NCBI GenBank assembly: GCA_900541585.1
Contig: UQKD01000007.1
Span: 1-64,000 of the forward strand
DNA from: an uncultured Alistipes sp.
Lineage (GTDB): Bacteria > Bacteroidota > Bacteroidia > Bacteroidales > Rikenellaceae
Length of the DNA: 64,000 nt
Direction: 5' to 3'
This document shows positions 27,119-35,126 of the stretch, in pieces. Within the stretch, counting starts at the first letter, position 1. Each line of letters begins with the position of its first letter. The notes under the pieces were generated by a model. It had not been told where the DNA came from, did not search any database, and was given only the letters and a program-made list of their open reading frames with translations. Both the position numbers and the translations under genes were made by a program.

Positions 27119-28288
27119 ATGGTGACAATCCGGTTCAGACTCCTGCTCCTCGTCGCAGCCCTCATGCTGGGACTGCCCGCCGGGGCACAGCTCCACCGCG
27201 GCGCGCGCACGGTCGTCCGCGGCGGACTGCTCGAAAAGCCGGATTCGCTCAAAGGCCGGCGCGATTCGCTGCGTCTGGCGGGTCTCGTGCGGCAGATCGA
27301 CTCGATCGCCGCCGTCGAATACGCCGCCGACTCGGCGGCCGTCGCGGACCTGCGCTCCGACGACCGGCACTACCTCGATTCGCTCGCCCTGGCGCGCTTC
27401 GACGCCGCGCAGCGGGGCGTGGACACCACGACCAAACCCAAGGTCTACAAAAAAGGCTGGTTCATGAGCGACTCGATGTCGCTCTCGAAGGTGTGCTGGA
27501 TTTCGACCGTGGTCCCCGGCTACGGGCAGATTTACAACAAACAGTACTGGAAACTGCCGATCCTCTACGGACTGGTGGGAACCGGACTGGGACTTTACAT
27601 CCACGAAAACAAGACCTACAAGCCGCTCAAACGCCAGTTCGAGTCCTATACCGACGTGAACCTCTCGCGCACGCCCGAACTGGACGCCCTCCAGTCCAAG
27701 ATGATCCGCAGCAACACGCGGCGGCAGGTTTACCTGGGCGTCACGATCGCCTCGTACATCTACTTCATCGGCGACGCGGCCGTGAGCTACTCGACCAACG
27801 ACGTGTCGAGCGTCAAGAAGGCCACCACGCTGGCCTGCATCTTCCCCGGAGCGGGACAGATCTACAACAAAAGCTATTGGAAAGTGCCTTTCGTCATCGG
27901 CGGATTCGCCTCGATGATCTACTGCATCGACTGGAACAACCGCGGCTACCAGCGTTTCAAGAAGGCCTACAACCTGCTGAGCGACTACGACCGCAATCCC
28001 GACAAATATCCCGACGGACCGACCGACGAGTTCCACGGACGCTATTCGGCTTCGTTCATCCGCAACCTGCGCAACAACTACCGGCGCAACCGCGACCTCT
28101 GCATCATCCTCTCGGGTGCGCTGTACGTCCTGCAGATCGTCGACGCGCATGTCGACGCCCACCTCAAGGACTACGACATTTCGGACGACCTCTCGATGAA
28201 TCTCGAACCGCTGGTCGACTACACCTACATCCCCACCCTCGGGGGCAACCGCCCGGTGTTCGGCTTCAATTTGAGCCTGAAATTTTAG
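27119..28288 (+). CDS. DUF5683-type envelope protein
   Basis: 389 aa with a signal peptide (cleavage near GAQ, residue 23). The conserved core is two related hydrophobic segments: PGYGQIYNKQYWKLPILYGLVGTGLGLYI and PGAGQIYNKSYWKVPFVIGGF. This doubled PGxGQIYNKxYWKxP motif marks the Bacteroidetes DUF5683 family. It regularly sits between parB and a lytic transglycosylase, as here (8 and 4 bases), suggesting a role in envelope growth during division. No enzymatic motif is seen. Confidence 0.82.
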   Translation: MVTIRFRLLLLVAALMLGLPAGAQLHRGARTVVRGGLLEKPDSLKGRRDSLRLAGLVRQIDSIAAVEYAADSAAVADLRSDDRHYLDSLALARFDAAQRGVDTTTKPKVYKKGWFMSDSMSLSKVCWISTVVPGYGQIYNKQYWKLPILYGLVGTGLGLYIHENKTYKPLKRQFESYTDVNLSRTPELDALQSKMIRSNTRRQVYLGVTIASYIYFIGDAAVSYSTNDVSSVKKATTLACIFPGAGQIYNKSYWKVPFVIGGFASMIYCIDWNNRGYQRFKKAYNLLSDYDRNPDKYPDGPTDEFHGRYSASFIRNLRNNYRRNRDLCIILSGALYVLQIVDAHVDAHLKDYDISDDLSMNLEPLVDYTYIPTLGGNRPVFGFNLSLKF

Positions 28289-28291
28289 ACG

Positions 28292-29659
28292 ATGAAGAAA
28301 CTCCTTACCATAGCGCTGCTCCTTGCCGTCGCCGCTTCGGCGTCGGCCCTCGACCGCAGCCCCCGCAAGAAGAAACGCGACAGGAAAGCCAAGACCGAAA
28401 TCGTCGCCCCGGCGCCCGTTCCCGAGGCCGAGGCCGAACCGGTTCCCGTCTCCGAGCCGGAACCCGCCCCGGCCGAAGAACCCGTCGTCAACGACATGAC
28501 GCTGGGATTCTCCCCCGAACAGACCGACTCGCTGCTGGCCGCATGGCGCGAACGCCAGCGGCAGGATGCGTACAGCGAATTTTTCAAACAGTACATCCTG
28601 GAGGACTCTACCGAGGTGGCCGACAGCACGCCCGACTCGGTCTACTCCCGGCGGCTGCTCGACCTCGCATCGCCGATCCAGTTCCCCTACAACAGCATCG
28701 TAAAAGGCTACATCAACCGCTACACCAACTCGCGCTACGGCACGATCAGCCGCATCCTCGGCATGTCGCAGTACTACTTCCCGATCATCGAGGAGGAGCT
28801 GCTCCGCGAGGGGCTTCCCGTCGAGCTGCGCGCGCTGCCGATCATCGAATCGGCGCTCTCCCCCACGGCCGTGTCGCCGATGGGCGCCGTCGGGCTGTGG
28901 CAGTTCATGCCCACGACCGGCAAGAGCTACGGACTCGAAATCAACTCGCTGGTCGACGAACGCCGCGATCCCTACCGCGCCACGCAGGCCGCGTGCCGCT
29001 ACCTGAAAGACCTCTACGCCATCTACAACGACTGGTCGCTGGCCATCGCCGCCTACAACTGCGGCCCGGGCAACGTCAACAAGGCCATCGCCCGTTCGGG
29101 AGGCAAGAATTTCTGGGAGATATACGACTACCTGCCCCGCGAGACGCGCGGTTACGTACCGGCCTTCATCGGCGCGTCGTACGCCTACGCCTACCACCGC
29201 CTGCACGGCATCGAGCCGACCGAAGCCCCGATTCCCCTTTCGGTGGACACCGTCCGGATCGACAAGCTGATGCACCTGGAGCAGATCTCCTCGACGATCG
29301 ACCTGCCGATCGAGACCCTGCGCCAACTCAATCCGCAGTACAAGCTCGACATCATCCCGGCCACGACCAAGCCCTACACGCTGGTCCTGCCGCAGCGGTA
29401 TGTCATGCAATACATCGCCCACGAGCCTGAAATCCAAGCCAAAGACTCGATGTACCTCAAGGAGTACATCAACCCGGCCAACATCGACAAGAAACGCCAG
29501 GAGCGCAGCGGGTCGGTCTACGTGGTCAAAAAAGGCGACACGCTGGGGGCCATCGCCCGCCGTTACCGCGTGACCACGGCGCAGATCATGCGCTGGAACC
29601 GCCTCAAGAGCGCCCATAAACTCCGCATCGGGCAGCGGCTCCGCATCGAAGGCAGGTAA
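28292..29659 (+). CDS. mltD: Membrane-bound lytic transglycosylase with LysM domain (MltD-like)
   Basis: 455 aa. After a signal peptide and a Pro/Glu-rich linker comes the SLT domain: LPIIESALSPTAVSPMGAVGLWQFMPTTGKSYGLEI, with the catalytic Glu in PIIESA, and AYNCGPGNVNKAIARSGG. The C-terminal LysM domain reads YVVKKGDTLGAIARRYRV. It cleaves the glycan strands of peptidoglycan. The mnmE gene starts inside its stop codon (TAATG). Confidence 0.92.
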   Translation: MKKLLTIALLLAVAASASALDRSPRKKKRDRKAKTEIVAPAPVPEAEAEPVPVSEPEPAPAEEPVVNDMTLGFSPEQTDSLLAAWRERQRQDAYSEFFKQYILEDSTEVADSTPDSVYSRRLLDLASPIQFPYNSIVKGYINRYTNSRYGTISRILGMSQYYFPIIEEELLREGLPVELRALPIIESALSPTAVSPMGAVGLWQFMPTTGKSYGLEINSLVDERRDPYRATQAACRYLKDLYAIYNDWSLAIAAYNCGPGNVNKAIARSGGKNFWEIYDYLPRETRGYVPAFIGASYAYAYHRLHGIEPTEAPIPLSVDTVRIDKLMHLEQISSTIDLPIETLRQLNPQYKLDIIPATTKPYTLVLPQRYVMQYIAHEPEIQAKDSMYLKEYINPANIDKKRQERSGSVYVVKKGDTLGAIARRYRVTTAQIMRWNRLKSAHKLRIGQRLRIEGR

Positions 29660-31014
29660 TGAACACCGATCACGATACCATCGTCGCCCCTGCAACCGCC
29701 GCCGGAGGGGCCATCGCCGTCATCCGCATCAGCGGCGGTGAAGCCTTCGCCGTCTGCGACCGGATATTCCGGGGCCGGCGGCCGCTCGCCGAGGCAGAGG
29801 GCTACACGGTGCATTACGGCACGGTGGCCGACGGCGACCGCGTGATCGACGACGTGCTGGCAACCGTTTTCCGCGCCCCGCACTCCTACACGGGCGAAGA
29901 CTCTGTCGAAATCTCGTGCCACGGCTCCTCCTACATCGTCTCGGAAATCCTCCGGCTGCTGACCGCCGCAGGCGGACGCATGGCCCAGCCGGGCGAATTC
30001 ACCATCCGCGCCTACCTGGCCGGGAAACTCGACCTCTCGCAGGCCGAGGCCGTGGCCGACATGATCGCCTCGTCGTCGCGGGCGGCGCATGCGCTGGCCT
30101 CGACGCAGATGCGCGGCGGATACTCCGGGGAACTCGAATCGCTGCGCGAAAAACTGCTGAACCTGACCTCGCTGCTGGAACTGGAACTCGACTTCTCGGA
30201 GGAGGACGTGGAGTTCGCCGACCGGACGGCGCTACGCGGGACGATGGAGCGCATCGCCGCGGAGATCGACCGCCTGCGCAGTTCGTTCGCATTGGGCAAC
30301 GCCATCCGGGAGGGTGTCGCCGTAGCCATCGCCGGAGCACCGAACGTCGGCAAGTCGACACTGCTCAACCGCCTGCTCAACGAGGAGCGGGCCATGGTCT
30401 CGGAGATCGCCGGAACCACGCGCGACGTGATCGAGGAGTGCGCCAACATCGGCGGGGTGCTTTTCCGGTTCCTCGACACGGCCGGCATCCGCTCGACCGA
30501 CGACCGGCTCGAACGCATGGGCATCGAACGCACGATGTCGAGCATCGGACGGGCGCAGATCGTCATTCATATGGTCGACGCCTCGACGCTCACGGGTCCG
30601 GTTCCCGCCCCCGGTTTCCCGCTCCGTCCCGACCAGAAACTCCTGACCGTCGTCAACAAGACCGACAAGGTCCCGGCCGCCTGGCGGCTTCCCGAAGGTG
30701 TCGTCGGTATTTCGGCCAAACACGGCGAGGGTATCGACGCTCTGTGCGACGCCCTGCGGGAGTCCGTCGACACCGAAGCGCTCTACCACGGCGACCCGGT
30801 CGTCTCGAACAGCCGCCATTACGAGGCGCTTTCGGCGGCCCATGAGGCGCTCGGCCAAGCCCTCGACGGTCTCGCCCACGGCCTTCCGACCGACCTTTTA
30901 AGCGAAGAAATCCGCCAGGTCATCACCCAACTCGGCGCCATCACAGGCCGCGGCGCCATCGCCCCCGACGAAGTCCTGCAAAACATCTTCTCAAAATTCT
31001 GCATCGGAAAATAG
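29659..31014 (+). CDS. mnmE: tRNA modification GTPase MnmE (TrmE)
   Basis: 451 aa. The N-terminal tetrahydrofolate-binding domain has HDTIVAPATAAGGAIAVIRISG. The inserted G domain has P-loop GAPNVGKST (near residue 227), G2/G3 GTTRD and FLDTAGIR, and G4 NKTD. The C-terminus ends FCIGK with the single catalytic Cys. With MnmG it makes the cmnm5 modification of U34 in several tRNAs. It is the last host gene; the phage integrase begins 217 bases after its stop, so the integration site probably lies in 31015-31150. Confidence 0.96.
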   Translation: MNTDHDTIVAPATAAGGAIAVIRISGGEAFAVCDRIFRGRRPLAEAEGYTVHYGTVADGDRVIDDVLATVFRAPHSYTGEDSVEISCHGSSYIVSEILRLLTAAGGRMAQPGEFTIRAYLAGKLDLSQAEAVADMIASSSRAAHALASTQMRGGYSGELESLREKLLNLTSLLELELDFSEEDVEFADRTALRGTMERIAAEIDRLRSSFALGNAIREGVAVAIAGAPNVGKSTLLNRLLNEERAMVSEIAGTTRDVIEECANIGGVLFRFLDTAGIRSTDDRLERMGIERTMSSIGRAQIVIHMVDASTLTGPVPAPGFPLRPDQKLLTVVNKTDKVPAAWRLPEGVVGISAKHGEGIDALCDALRESVDTEALYHGDPVVSNSRHYEALSAAHEALGQALDGLAHGLPTDLLSEEIRQVITQLGAITGRGAIAPDEVLQNIFSKFCIGK

Positions 31015-31151
31015 GTCGTCATTTTTCCAATTAAGCAAAACGCCATTTCGCCAGCACATCATCGGCATATAAACAGCAATAACAAAGCTATTTACAGTTT
31101 TATCTGCCAAACAAAATTTTCTCATCTCTTTGCTGTACGGATGCAAATAAT

Positions 31152-31210
31152 TTGTTACTTTTGTGTTGCTATTCTGTTACTCGGCCAAAATGAGTAACAG
31201 AAGTAACAAA
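31152..31210 (+). promoter_or_regulatory. Integrase promoter with nested inverted repeats
   Basis: TACTTTTG (31156-31163) is a good -7 element, with TTTG at 31129-31132 as a distant -33. The leader holds a perfect inverted repeat CTGTTACTC (31174-31182)/GAGTAACAG (31192-31200), nested inside a second pair TTTGTTACTT (31152-31161)/AAGTAACAAA (31201-31210). That makes four GTTAC half-sites on alternating strands. They could bind a repressor or the integrase itself, or form a leader hairpin. The sequence 31015-31150 holds no gene I can name. Confidence 0.6.
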
Positions 31211-31231
31211 AATCATTCAACGCAAAAGGAT

Positions 31232-32371
31232 ATGGCGGAGATCAAAGAACCGATCCGGATCAGGCGCAAGAAGCTGACGAACGGGAACGTCAGCCTCTAC
31301 CTCGACATCTACCTGAACGGAAAGCGGGAATACGAATTTCTGAAACTGTACCTCATTCCCGAAAAGACAAAAGCCGACAGGGAGGCGAACCGGCAAACCC
31401 TCCAACTCGCCAACTCGATCAAGGCACGGCGCATCGTCGAGGTGCAGAACGGCGAGCATGGTTTCAAGTCGGCATACGCCGAGGATACCCTCTTTTTTGA
31501 TTACTACCGTGCGATGTGTGCTCGGCGGCTCGGTGTGGAGAGCACAGGGAATTGGGGCAACTGGAAATCATGCCTGAAACACCTCCGTAAATACGAACCG
31601 AACGAGCGGATCAAATTCTCGCAGATCACGCAGGAATGGGTGCAGGGATTTCGGGACTATTTAGAAAAAGATGCGTGTGCGTGGAGCTGCGACGAACGGG
31701 AGCGCATCAAGGATCATCCGCTGTCCCGCAATTCACGGGTCAGCTACTTCAACAAACTGCGGGCCTGCCTGAATCAAGCCTACGAAGATCGCATCATACC
31801 GATCAACCCCATGCGGGGCGTCGAGGGCTTCAAGGCCGAAGAGGGAACGCGCATGTACCTGACCATCGAAGAGGTGCAGCGGCTCGCTCAAACCGAATGC
31901 GAATATCCGGCCATCAAACGGGCATTCCTATTCTCCTGCCTGACGGGACTACGCCGCTCCGACGTGATCCGCCTGACATGGGGCGACGTGCATCAGCAGG
32001 GAGAGTTCACGCGGATTATATTCAAGCAGAAAAAGACCAGCGGACAGGAATATCTCGACATACCGCCGCAGGCCGCTGAACTCATGGGAACAAGAGGTAA
32101 AAATGATGAGCATATCTTTCCCGACATCCACTCTCCGAGCTGCACCAACGAAACGATCAAAAGGTGGGTATTGCGGGCCGGAATCCACAAGGATATAACC
32201 TTTCACTGTGCCCGTCACACGTTCGCTGTGATGATGCTCGATCTCGGAACCGATATTTATACGGTCAGTAAGTTGCTCGGACATCGGGAGCTATCGACCA
32301 CGCAGATTTACGCAAAGGTGCTCGACAAGAACAAGCAGGCGGCGGTTGCCAAGATACCCGACATATTCTAA
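31232..32371 (+). CDS. int: Phage tyrosine integrase
   Basis: 379 aa. The Arm-type/SAM-like N-terminal domain (residues about 1-180) is followed by the catalytic domain: Arg in GLRRSDVIRLTWGDV, the HxxR in HCARHTFAVMMLDLG, the His in LGHRELSTTQ and Tyr in IYAKV. I chose the ATG at 31232 because an ATTCAACGCAA leader motif precedes it. A start at 31163 would lie inside the -7 element, and one at 31190 would add a Ser/Asn-rich tail. It should catalyse site-specific integration next to mnmE. Confidence 0.93.
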   Translation: MAEIKEPIRIRRKKLTNGNVSLYLDIYLNGKREYEFLKLYLIPEKTKADREANRQTLQLANSIKARRIVEVQNGEHGFKSAYAEDTLFFDYYRAMCARRLGVESTGNWGNWKSCLKHLRKYEPNERIKFSQITQEWVQGFRDYLEKDACAWSCDERERIKDHPLSRNSRVSYFNKLRACLNQAYEDRIIPINPMRGVEGFKAEEGTRMYLTIEEVQRLAQTECEYPAIKRAFLFSCLTGLRRSDVIRLTWGDVHQQGEFTRIIFKQKKTSGQEYLDIPPQAAELMGTRGKNDEHIFPDIHSPSCTNETIKRWVLRAGIHKDITFHCARHTFAVMMLDLGTDIYTVSKLLGHRELSTTQIYAKVLDKNKQAAVAKIPDIF

Positions 32372-32396
32372 TTGCGGCGAAATCGCCATAATTGAA

Positions 32397-32430
32397 AAGA
32401 CCATATCGAGATCGTCCTCGGTATGGTCTT
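32397..32430. terminator. Bidirectional terminator between integrase and the repressor block
   Basis: AAGACCATATCGAG (32397-32410) pairs with CTCGGTATGGTCTT (32417-32430) with a single G-U pair, loop ATCGTC. It separates the plus-strand integrase gene from the minus-strand block ending at 32436. Confidence 0.75.
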
Positions 32431-32435
32431 CGTCT

Positions 32436-32705
32436 TTATTGCTGGAACATCATGCCCCGTCCGGTCAGGAGCCACGTCGCGGATATGCCGCAGTCCCGAA
32501 CCAGCGGAACGAGCCATCCGACCTCGAAATACCCCCTATTGCGATCTTTGCGCTGCGTATAGAAATGAGGCGGAGCAATCGAATTATCCCTGCAATACTC
32601 GGCGATGCTCTTTATCAACCGATTCTGTACGGCGACATCGAACGCCGCAAAGAACCGATCCATAATAGCCAAAGTGTTATCGTTGTAAACCCGTCTGCGG
32701 CTCAT
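32436..32705 (-). CDS. Small HTH-like phage regulator
   Basis: 89 aa. The C-terminal phrase LVPLVRDCGISATWLLTGRGMMFQ is typical of the end of Cro/CI-type HTH domains (ISxxWLLTGxGxM), so DNA binding is likely. The N-terminal half has no clear motif. It overlaps dinD by 4 bases (start codon within the stop region of dinD), so the two are coupled. Role unknown; an accessory immunity or antirepression factor is possible. Confidence 0.65.
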   Translation of the reverse strand: MSRRRVYNDNTLAIMDRFFAAFDVAVQNRLIKSIAEYCRDNSIAPPHFYTQRKDRNRGYFEVGWLVPLVRDCGISATWLLTGRGMMFQQ

Positions 32706-33535
32706 TTCTTTTTCTTCCCCTTAATTAGCGTCTTTTCCTCCGATTTGAGCCGCCGCTCGACTTTCTTCACATCTTCCCCCGCAGGGAGCTGTTCGGGGAC
32801 GATACCTCGGCTCAAAAGCATATTGCGAACGGCGACGTTGTTATCGACGTGCTCCTTTTCTATCGCCATCTGTCCGTGCAAATTCTTCTGCTCGGCGTTT
32901 ACGGAGGTCATTTCAGCGGCAAAGTCTTTCGCCTTGATGCCTATCGTCGGCAGGAAGTCGGCAAGCGGACGGCTATCGGGCGCACCGAGCTTGCGTTTGA
33001 GCAGGGCCGTATCGAGATGGAACAACGCCCGATCCCCTTTCGAGCGGATGATCGCAAATCCGCGACTATCCACACCCCGCTCGTACAGGACACCCGACAA
33101 ACGCTTCTCGGTCTCGGCCAACTTCGCGCGGGCCTGCACCCGTTCGTAATCGGAAAGCCTCTTTTGCACCAACTCCGCACGGCGGGTCTGCACGGCAAAA
33201 TAGTTTTGCGCGAAAGCGATCTGCGGTTTGCGGGGATCGCCATTCTGCGCGATCAGGTAGCAGGCATAGCGCGTGAGCATATAGTCATCCACTTCGCGCT
33301 GCGCTCCTTTGGCAAGCTCGATCATTTTGCTGACGTCGGCAAAATGATCGGCAACGGGCATACCCGCCGATTCACACGCACTCTTCGCCTTATCTATGAT
33401 CTGCTCGAAATTGCGCCATTGCACATATCCCAGCACCGAGCATAATTCCCGCGCACTCCAACACTCCACCCCGTCATACAGGCAGACGATTGATTCAAAC
33501 TGCTCGAACAGCTCCTTTATCTCTTCCGTTTTCAT
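32702..33535 (-). CDS. dinD: DinD-like DNA-damage-inducible protein
   Basis: 277 aa, about the size of E. coli DinD. The N-terminal BRO-N-like part has CWSARELCSVLGYVQWRNFEQIIDKAKSAC, then DVSKMIELAKGAQREVDDYMLTRYACYLIAQNGDPRKPQIAFAQNYF, highly typical of the family. The C-terminus is Lys-rich. E. coli DinD is an SOS gene reported to act against RecA filaments. Between the repressor and a small regulator it suggests a link of prophage induction to DNA damage. No LexA box was identified. Confidence 0.87.
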   Translation of the reverse strand: MKTEEIKELFEQFESIVCLYDGVECWSARELCSVLGYVQWRNFEQIIDKAKSACESAGMPVADHFADVSKMIELAKGAQREVDDYMLTRYACYLIAQNGDPRKPQIAFAQNYFAVQTRRAELVQKRLSDYERVQARAKLAETEKRLSGVLYERGVDSRGFAIIRSKGDRALFHLDTALLKRKLGAPDSRPLADFLPTIGIKAKDFAAEMTSVNAEQKNLHGQMAIEKEHVDNNVAVRNMLLSRGIVPEQLPAGEDVKKVERRLKSEEKTLIKGKKKK

Positions 33536-33546
33536 ATATCCGACCT

Positions 33547-33888
33547 CTATTTATTATTCTTTTCTATAATCCCGATGAGCCGATCCATCTGCTCGTCTTT
33601 TTTTTCGAGCAGGGCGATGAATTTCTCCGACAGCGCATTGATCTGATTCGAATCGCCCGATACCGCGATACCGTGATCCGTCGCTACCGTATTCCCGCTA
33701 CCCTCGTAGAAATAACAAACACTTTTGTTGGTAACACGGGCAATATCTTCGATCAACCCGCTTTTGACATCCTCGGATTTCAAGGCACTATGCAGGCGTT
33801 GATCCCCATTATGTCCGAGCATCCGCGCGACATCCGCAATCGTGATGCCCTCCGAGCGAAGTATGTCCTTTATCTTCTGTCCTGTCAT
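33547..33888 (-). CDS. Phage repressor-like XRE-family protein
   Basis: 113 aa. The HTH is MTGQKIKDILRSEGITIADVARMLGHNGDQRLHSALKSEDVKSGLIEDIARVTNKSV, followed by a short linker and a C-terminal coiled coil (ALSEKFIALLEKKDEQMDRLIGIIEK) for oligomerisation. No LexA-like peptidase domain is present, so release from lysogeny probably needs an antirepressor, for which DinD or the 89-aa protein downstream are candidates. It is divergent from the Cro-like gene across 218 bases with overlapping promoters. Confidence 0.82.
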   Translation of the reverse strand: MTGQKIKDILRSEGITIADVARMLGHNGDQRLHSALKSEDVKSGLIEDIARVTNKSVCYFYEGSGNTVATDHGIAVSGDSNQINALSEKFIALLEKKDEQMDRLIGIIEKNNK

Positions 33889-33951
33889 ATATGTTTGTAT
33901 ATCACAATGTTATTCTCATTCAAGCGCAAACCCCAATCTGCCGCAAATATT

Positions 33952-33974
33952 TTTCTTTGCAAAAAACAAAGAAA
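33952..33974. promoter_or_regulatory. Inverted repeat in the divergent control region
   Basis: TTTCTTTG (33952-33959) and CAAAGAAA (33967-33974) form a perfect 8-bp inverted repeat with a 7-base spacer. It lies just downstream of the leftward promoters and next to the rightward promoter, a position expected for an immunity operator. Confidence 0.55.
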
Positions 33975-33978
33975 TATG

Positions 33979-34009
33979 TTGGTTATCCAAACAAAAGTAT
34001 TTATCTTTG
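33979..34009 (+). promoter_or_regulatory. Rightward early promoter of the Cro-like gene
   Basis: TTG at 33979-33981 and TATCTTTG at 34002-34009, 20 nt apart, match the Bacteroidetes consensus. Its start lies about 90 bases before the Cro-like ATG. A minus-strand -7 element TACTTTTG (33999-33992) overlaps its spacer, so leftward and rightward transcription may exclude each other. Confidence 0.65.
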
Positions 34010-34058
34010 CCCTTGCAATACGGAAAGATATTGACGCATCAATAAAATCCGTCGGGTG

Positions 34059-34086
34059 CAAATATATAAAAATAGTACCTAACAAG
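34059..34086 (-). promoter_or_regulatory. Leftward repressor promoter with the shared 15-nt motif
   Basis: On the minus strand TTG (34086-34084) is followed by TTAGGTACTATTTTT and then the -7 element TATATTTG (34066-34059). The same TTAGGTACTATTTTT stands upstream of the promoter of the ParB/dpdA operon at 50396. It would drive the XRE repressor with a leader of about 160 nt. Confidence 0.55.
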
Positions 34087-34106
34087 TGAATAATTAACGA
34101 CGAAAT

Positions 34107-34352
34107 ATGAGCAGAACAGAGAAAAAATCTTTTTTCGACCTCTATGCCGAGCAGAAAAAGAAGCCGACGCCCGCGCAGAATTTCATCGCCGAGATCGCTG
34201 CGCTCACGCATCGTTCCGAGAACACGGTCAAGATGTGGCTTTGCGGTCGCCAAGTCCCAGACGAGCTGACACAGAGTATCATAGCTCGTCGATATAACCT
34301 GAATATAAACGGCCTCTTCCCGAAACCGGAGGCGCAATCCAATGAAATATGA
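34107..34352 (+). CDS. Cro-like HTH protein
   Basis: 81 aa. The middle part, NFIAEIAALTHRSENTVKMWLCGRQVPDELTQSIIARRYNLNINGLFP, reads as a helix-turn-helix that resembles phage Cro-type repressors. It is the first gene of the rightward early operon, divergent from the XRE repressor, and overlaps the next gene by ATGA. It probably shuts down the repressor promoter during lytic growth. Confidence 0.7.
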   Translation: MSRTEKKSFFDLYAEQKKKPTPAQNFIAEIAALTHRSENTVKMWLCGRQVPDELTQSIIARRYNLNINGLFPKPEAQSNEI

Positions 34353-34597
34353 AAGCTCTGTTGAATTGGCGATACTACGTTCTGATGGTCGTCGGTATGA
34401 TCGCCGTTATCGGGACATTCTCCGTCCCCATAGACGACCAGCCGTTCGGCGACTGGATGCTTGCCCTGATAATCCCGAAGATCATCGGATTCGGGGCTTG
34501 GTATCTCATCTTTCGGATGTGCGACTATTGGGATGCCCGCGGGTTGATTCCCGAAATGTCGGAAACGATGCAGGAGGAGGACGACGCATGGGAGTAG
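34349..34597 (+). CDS. Small membrane protein
   Basis: 82 aa with two hydrophobic segments (YYVLMVVGMIAVIGTFSV and MLALIIPKIIGFGAWYLIF) and an acidic C-terminus (EMSETMQEEDDAWE). It overlaps the Cro-like gene by 4 bases and the next HTH gene by 10. I do not recognise a family. Superinfection exclusion or other membrane roles are typical of such early phage genes but are only a guess. Confidence 0.65.
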   Translation: MKALLNWRYYVLMVVGMIAVIGTFSVPIDDQPFGDWMLALIIPKIIGFGAWYLIFRMCDYWDARGLIPEMSETMQEEDDAWE

Positions 34598-34860
34598 AGG
34601 AAAGATTGGAACGCATCGAGCGGCTTCTGCTTCTCGGTTCGAAAGAGGTGCTCAACACCTCGGAGATCGCCCTGCTGCTCGGCATATCCGAAAGCCGCGT
34701 GCGGCATCTGACGAATGCAAAAAAGATTCCGCACTACAAGCAGGGCAACAAAGTCTATTTCAGGAAAAAGGAGATCGAAGCATGGCAGCTTCAATCCCGC
34801 GTCCCGACCGACGATGAAATCCGCAGCAGGGGCACGACCTACGCCGTAACGCATAAATAA
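34588..34860 (+). CDS. Excisionase-like helix-turn-helix protein
   Basis: 90 aa from the ATG at 34588, which overlaps the previous gene. The core LNTSEIALLLGISESRVRHLTNAKKIPHYKQGNKVYFRKKEIEAWQ is the MerR-type/HTH_17 fold of excisionases and phage transcription factors. It may direct excision together with the integrase at 31232 or act as an early activator; the sequence does not separate the two. Confidence 0.78.
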   Translation: MGVEERLERIERLLLLGSKEVLNTSEIALLLGISESRVRHLTNAKKIPHYKQGNKVYFRKKEIEAWQLQSRVPTDDEIRSRGTTYAVTHK

Positions 34861-34868
34861 CAGACGAT

Positions 34869-35108
34869 ATGAACGACAACCCTAATATTCAGACCTCCGA
34901 AAGCCAATGCAAGCGCATTCTTGCCTACTTGCTGAACGGCAGCCGGATCACGAGCCTCGAAGCATTGCGGCTCTTCGGGTGCATGAGGCTCGCATCGCGC
35001 ATCAGCGACCTGCGGAAAAGCCATCCCGAAATCAAATTCAAAGCGACGAGGGTTGAGACGACGACGGGGAAAAAGGTCGCTCAATATTACATCGAGAGTA
35101 TTCAGTAA
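34869..35108 (+). CDS. Winged-helix protein of the HTH_39 type
   Basis: 79 aa. The segment CKRILAYLLNGSRITSLEALRLFGCMRLASRISDLRK is the characteristic small helix-turn-helix domain found in many phages and plasmids, followed by two beta strands (FKATRVETTTGKKVAQYYI). It is a likely DNA-binding protein of unknown target, 8 bases after the excisionase-like gene. Confidence 0.75.
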   Translation: MNDNPNIQTSESQCKRILAYLLNGSRITSLEALRLFGCMRLASRISDLRKSHPEIKFKATRVETTTGKKVAQYYIESIQ

Positions 35109-35126
35109 ACATTCAATTCAACGCAA

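Noticed and set aside
27098..29695. A very long open frame on the minus strand opposite the DUF5683 and mltD genes
   Set aside because: It mirrors two well-supported plus-strand genes and has no recognisable domain; GC-rich codon use in this genome opens long antisense frames.
31015..31150. tRNA or attachment core next to mnmE
   Set aside because: No cloverleaf can be folded there and the right phage end is outside the window, so no direct repeat can be matched.
33885..34337. A 150-codon minus-strand frame covering the divergent promoter region
   Set aside because: It covers the promoters and the Cro-like gene on the other strand and has no domain; it is a shadow.
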